From: Chloroflexota bacterium
GTDB lineage: Bacteria > Chloroflexota > Chloroflexia > JAMDCE01
Length of the DNA stretch: 6,882 nucleotides
Direction of reading: 5' to 3'
Assembly (NCBI GenBank): GCA_023489135.1
Contig: JAMDCE010000631.1
Span: forward strand, 1-6,882
Shown here: one piece after another, positions 5,758 to 6,882 of the stretch
Layout of the letters: each line of letters begins with the position of its first letter
How positions within the stretch are numbered: the first letter of the stretch is position 1
Position numbers and translations under genes: made by a program
The notes under the pieces: model-generated
The model's input: only the letters and a program-made list of their open reading frames with translations
The model's database searches: none
What the model was told of the DNA's origin: nothing

Positions 5758-5974
5758 TCAAGGGTAATGGGATAGGGGCTAGGCGAAGCGGTGAAGCACT
5801 TTGCTTCCTCGTCTGGCTGTCGAGGGTGAGGATAACGTCCTAGGGTTGGGGCGGAACTTGGCGCCAGGTTTCCTGAAGGAACTTCGGTGGAAGGGCGCCC
5901 GGTGGCGAACTCGCCAACGCCTAGAGGGTGGGCAAACTCACCCTGAGATAGCATCGTTCGAAGGCTGGGAAAAG
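5758..5974. other. Hairpin-rich non-coding stretch, possible small RNA or 3' UTR structure
   Basis: There is no credible gene. In order: GAAGCA/TGCTTC (5793-5807, 3-nt loop); GGCGCC (5860-5865) with GGCGCC (5894-5899), enclosing TTCC-TGAA-GGAA (5870-5881); TGGCG/CGCCA (5903-5916); AGGGTG/CACCCT (5925-5944). The last two hairpins resemble each other (GGTGGCGAACTCGCC and GGTGGGCAAACTCACC), as expected of a small duplicated hairpin. On the plus strand the series ends in the terminator stem at 5977-6010. I find no convincing promoter inside it, so it may simply be the 3' UTR of the acyltransferase mRNA. Confidence 0.35.
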
Positions 5975-5976
5975 TG

Positions 5977-6010
5977 AAGCCTGACCGCCACCAAAACGGC
6001 AGTCAGGCTT
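5977..6010. terminator. Stem between convergent genes, possible bidirectional terminator
   Basis: AAGCCTGAC (5977-5985) pairs perfectly with GTCAGGCTT (6002-6010). An inner GCC/GGC pair (5987-5989 with 5998-6000) sits beyond one mismatch. On the minus strand it is 39 nt after the cytochrome stop codon and is followed by CACTTTTC. On the plus strand it is followed by TCTGGTT. The T-runs are short on both sides, so efficiency is uncertain. Confidence 0.55.
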
Positions 6011-6048
6011 TCTGGTTAAGGGAGGGGAAGATCTTCAGATCCTGTCCC

Positions 6049-6882
6049 CTAGGTTGGGTTGTGGCATTGCCGGCAGACGCCCCGGTTGTCCAGGCGCAAC
6101 AAGGAGCTTCGAGCGTTGCCACTTGGGCCGGTCGTGCCACCCGGCCAGGGCACGCTGCCGGAGTACTGCGACATCGAGGTCCCGGTGCCATGGGCCACGT
6201 GGCAGCTCACGCAACCTGGAACGGGCGGATTCCAGTTTGCTCCAGAGTGACAGCCGGTGCAAGTGAGGTCATCGGATCTGTTGGTGACGTGCCGGTACTT
6301 GAAAACGGCGTCGCCGGAATCGGTGGACGAAGGAAGTGTGGCCGTCGGCGAATATGAGGCCATGTAGCGCGTATGGCACTGCGCGCACCAGCCACTCAGC
6401 GCCGCGTTGATGTTGACCCATTGCCCGTTCTGGTAGGCATCGTAAGTGTGATAGCCGAAGTAGTTGGCGTCCCGCCATTCGTCGATGAAGTACCATCTGG
6501 CATAAGGGGCCTCGTCAGGTACGTCGAAAGTAGCCGTAGGCGATATCGTCCCATTGCTGAAGAGGGGCGTGTTGTTGGCGCTGCCGCCTTTGAGAAGGCG
6601 GTAGGTTGGCGTATCGCCGGTGCCCGCTCTGCCGTGGGGGTTGTGACAGTTGGTGCACGTAAGCGACGTATTGGCGGCACCGGGATTGGCAACCGTAGAA
6701 GTGACGCCGTAACCCCAAACCATGTTGTCGCCGCCGGTCACCATATGACTGGAGGTGACCGTCAAAGTCATCGCGCTGGTGAAATTGGGATTCATCCTCA
6801 CACTCTCAAACCCACCACCGGCGAGTGGGGCGTTGGCGACGGGAACATCAGTGTCCTCGAGACCAGGAGGTGTGGTAGCGGT
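6049..6882 (-). CDS. Multiheme cytochrome c, doubled-CXXCH style (N-terminus beyond the window)
   Basis: The frame is open to the right edge, giving 277 visible residues and a TAG stop. Five C-x-x-C-H haem sites are seen: CTNCH (6643-6657), CAQCH (6373-6387), CTGCH (6247-6261), CVSCH (6199-6213) and CRQCH (6061-6075), the last only three residues from the C-terminus. Additional histidines outside these motifs (S-S-H-M, N-P-H-G, G-Y-H-T, Y-R-H-V, V-A-H-G) are enough to give every haem a second axial His. The C-T-N-C-H-N-P-H-G segment is typical of doubled-CXXCH proteins. Sites 3 and 4 are close (16 residues), the others 27-90 apart. Long Ser/Thr/Gly/Asn-rich stretches suggest an exported protein outside the cytoplasm, acting in electron transfer. 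The GTG at 6801 is not taken as the start because the frame continues upstream without a stop. More haem sites may lie outside. Confidence 0.92.
   Translation of the reverse strand, partial: TATTPPGLEDTDVPVANAPLAGGGFESVRMNPNFTSAMTLTVTSSHMVTGGDNMVWGYGVTSTVANPGAANTSLTCTNCHNPHGRAGTGDTPTYRLLKGGSANNTPLFSNGTISPTATFDVPDEAPYARWYFIDEWRDANYFGYHTYDAYQNGQWVNINAALSGWCAQCHTRYMASYSPTATLPSSTDSGDAVFKYRHVTNRSDDLTCTGCHSGANWNPPVPGCVSCHVAHGTGTSMSQYSGSVPWPGGTTGPSGNARSSLLRLDNRGVCRQCHNPT

Noticed and set aside
5830..5846. A second copy of the DosR-like palindrome (TAGGACGTT on the minus strand near 5842 to 5834)
   Set aside because: Only nine bases match; the other half-site is shifted, so it is not a palindrome of the same spacing.
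5950..5970. tRNA T-loop-like GTTCGAAG
   Set aside because: No acceptor, D or anticodon arms can be drawn around it, and there is no CCA-type 3' end.
6799..6801. GTG as the start codon of the cytochrome
   Set aside because: The frame is open for 27 more codons to the edge, no Shine-Dalgarno precedes the GTG, and a haem protein needs a signal peptide that is not seen after it.

Overview
The window looks like ordinary chromosomal DNA from an anaerobic or respiratory bacterium. It has strong sigma70-type promoters, good Shine-Dalgarno sites, a multiheme cytochrome c and a Cache/HAMP two-component kinase. The KdpE-like style of the response regulator, the short Cys-rich metal-binding protein and the beta-propeller with G-x-I-Y-G-G-T blades remind me of uncultured Chloroflexota. 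That is an impression from family style, not a placement. I see no transposase, phage gene, CRISPR array, tRNA or rRNA.

Layout. Positions 1-962 (minus) hold a membrane-anchored or exported beta-propeller protein that runs off the left edge. Its correct start is a GTG at 962 with a good ribosome binding site. Positions 963-1526 are non-coding. On the minus strand, in order of transcription, they hold a DosR-like palindrome (1251-1268), a weak promoter candidate, a hairpin, a structured element closed by a 10-bp long-range stem, and an intrinsic terminator about 30 nt before the ribosome binding site. This is the layout of an attenuated leader or riboswitch, and I do not recognise the class. 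Positions 1527-1709 (minus) encode a 60-residue metallothionein-like protein. Positions 1878-4318 (minus) are a histidine kinase and an OmpR/KdpE-type response regulator whose genes overlap by ATGA. The kinase is expressed from an extended -10 promoter so close to its ATG that the mRNA should be nearly leaderless.

Divergently, a consensus promoter (4378-4407) drives a DRE-TIM metallolyase (4537-5757, plus) of the isopropylmalate/homocitrate/Re-citrate synthase superfamily. Its leader of about 120 nt carries a direct repeat that offers two exclusive pairings for one segment, and a possible 27-codon reading frame with three consecutive leucine codons. The gene converges on a pentaheme (or larger) cytochrome c (6049 to the right edge, minus). 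Between them lie a hairpin-rich 200 nt and a stem that may terminate in both directions.

The kinase and regulator form one signalling unit, possibly co-transcribed with the Cys-rich protein. The propeller gene appears to have its own controlled promoter and leader. The acyltransferase and the cytochrome are separate units. The most promising undescribed elements are the two structured leaders; the protein families themselves are known.
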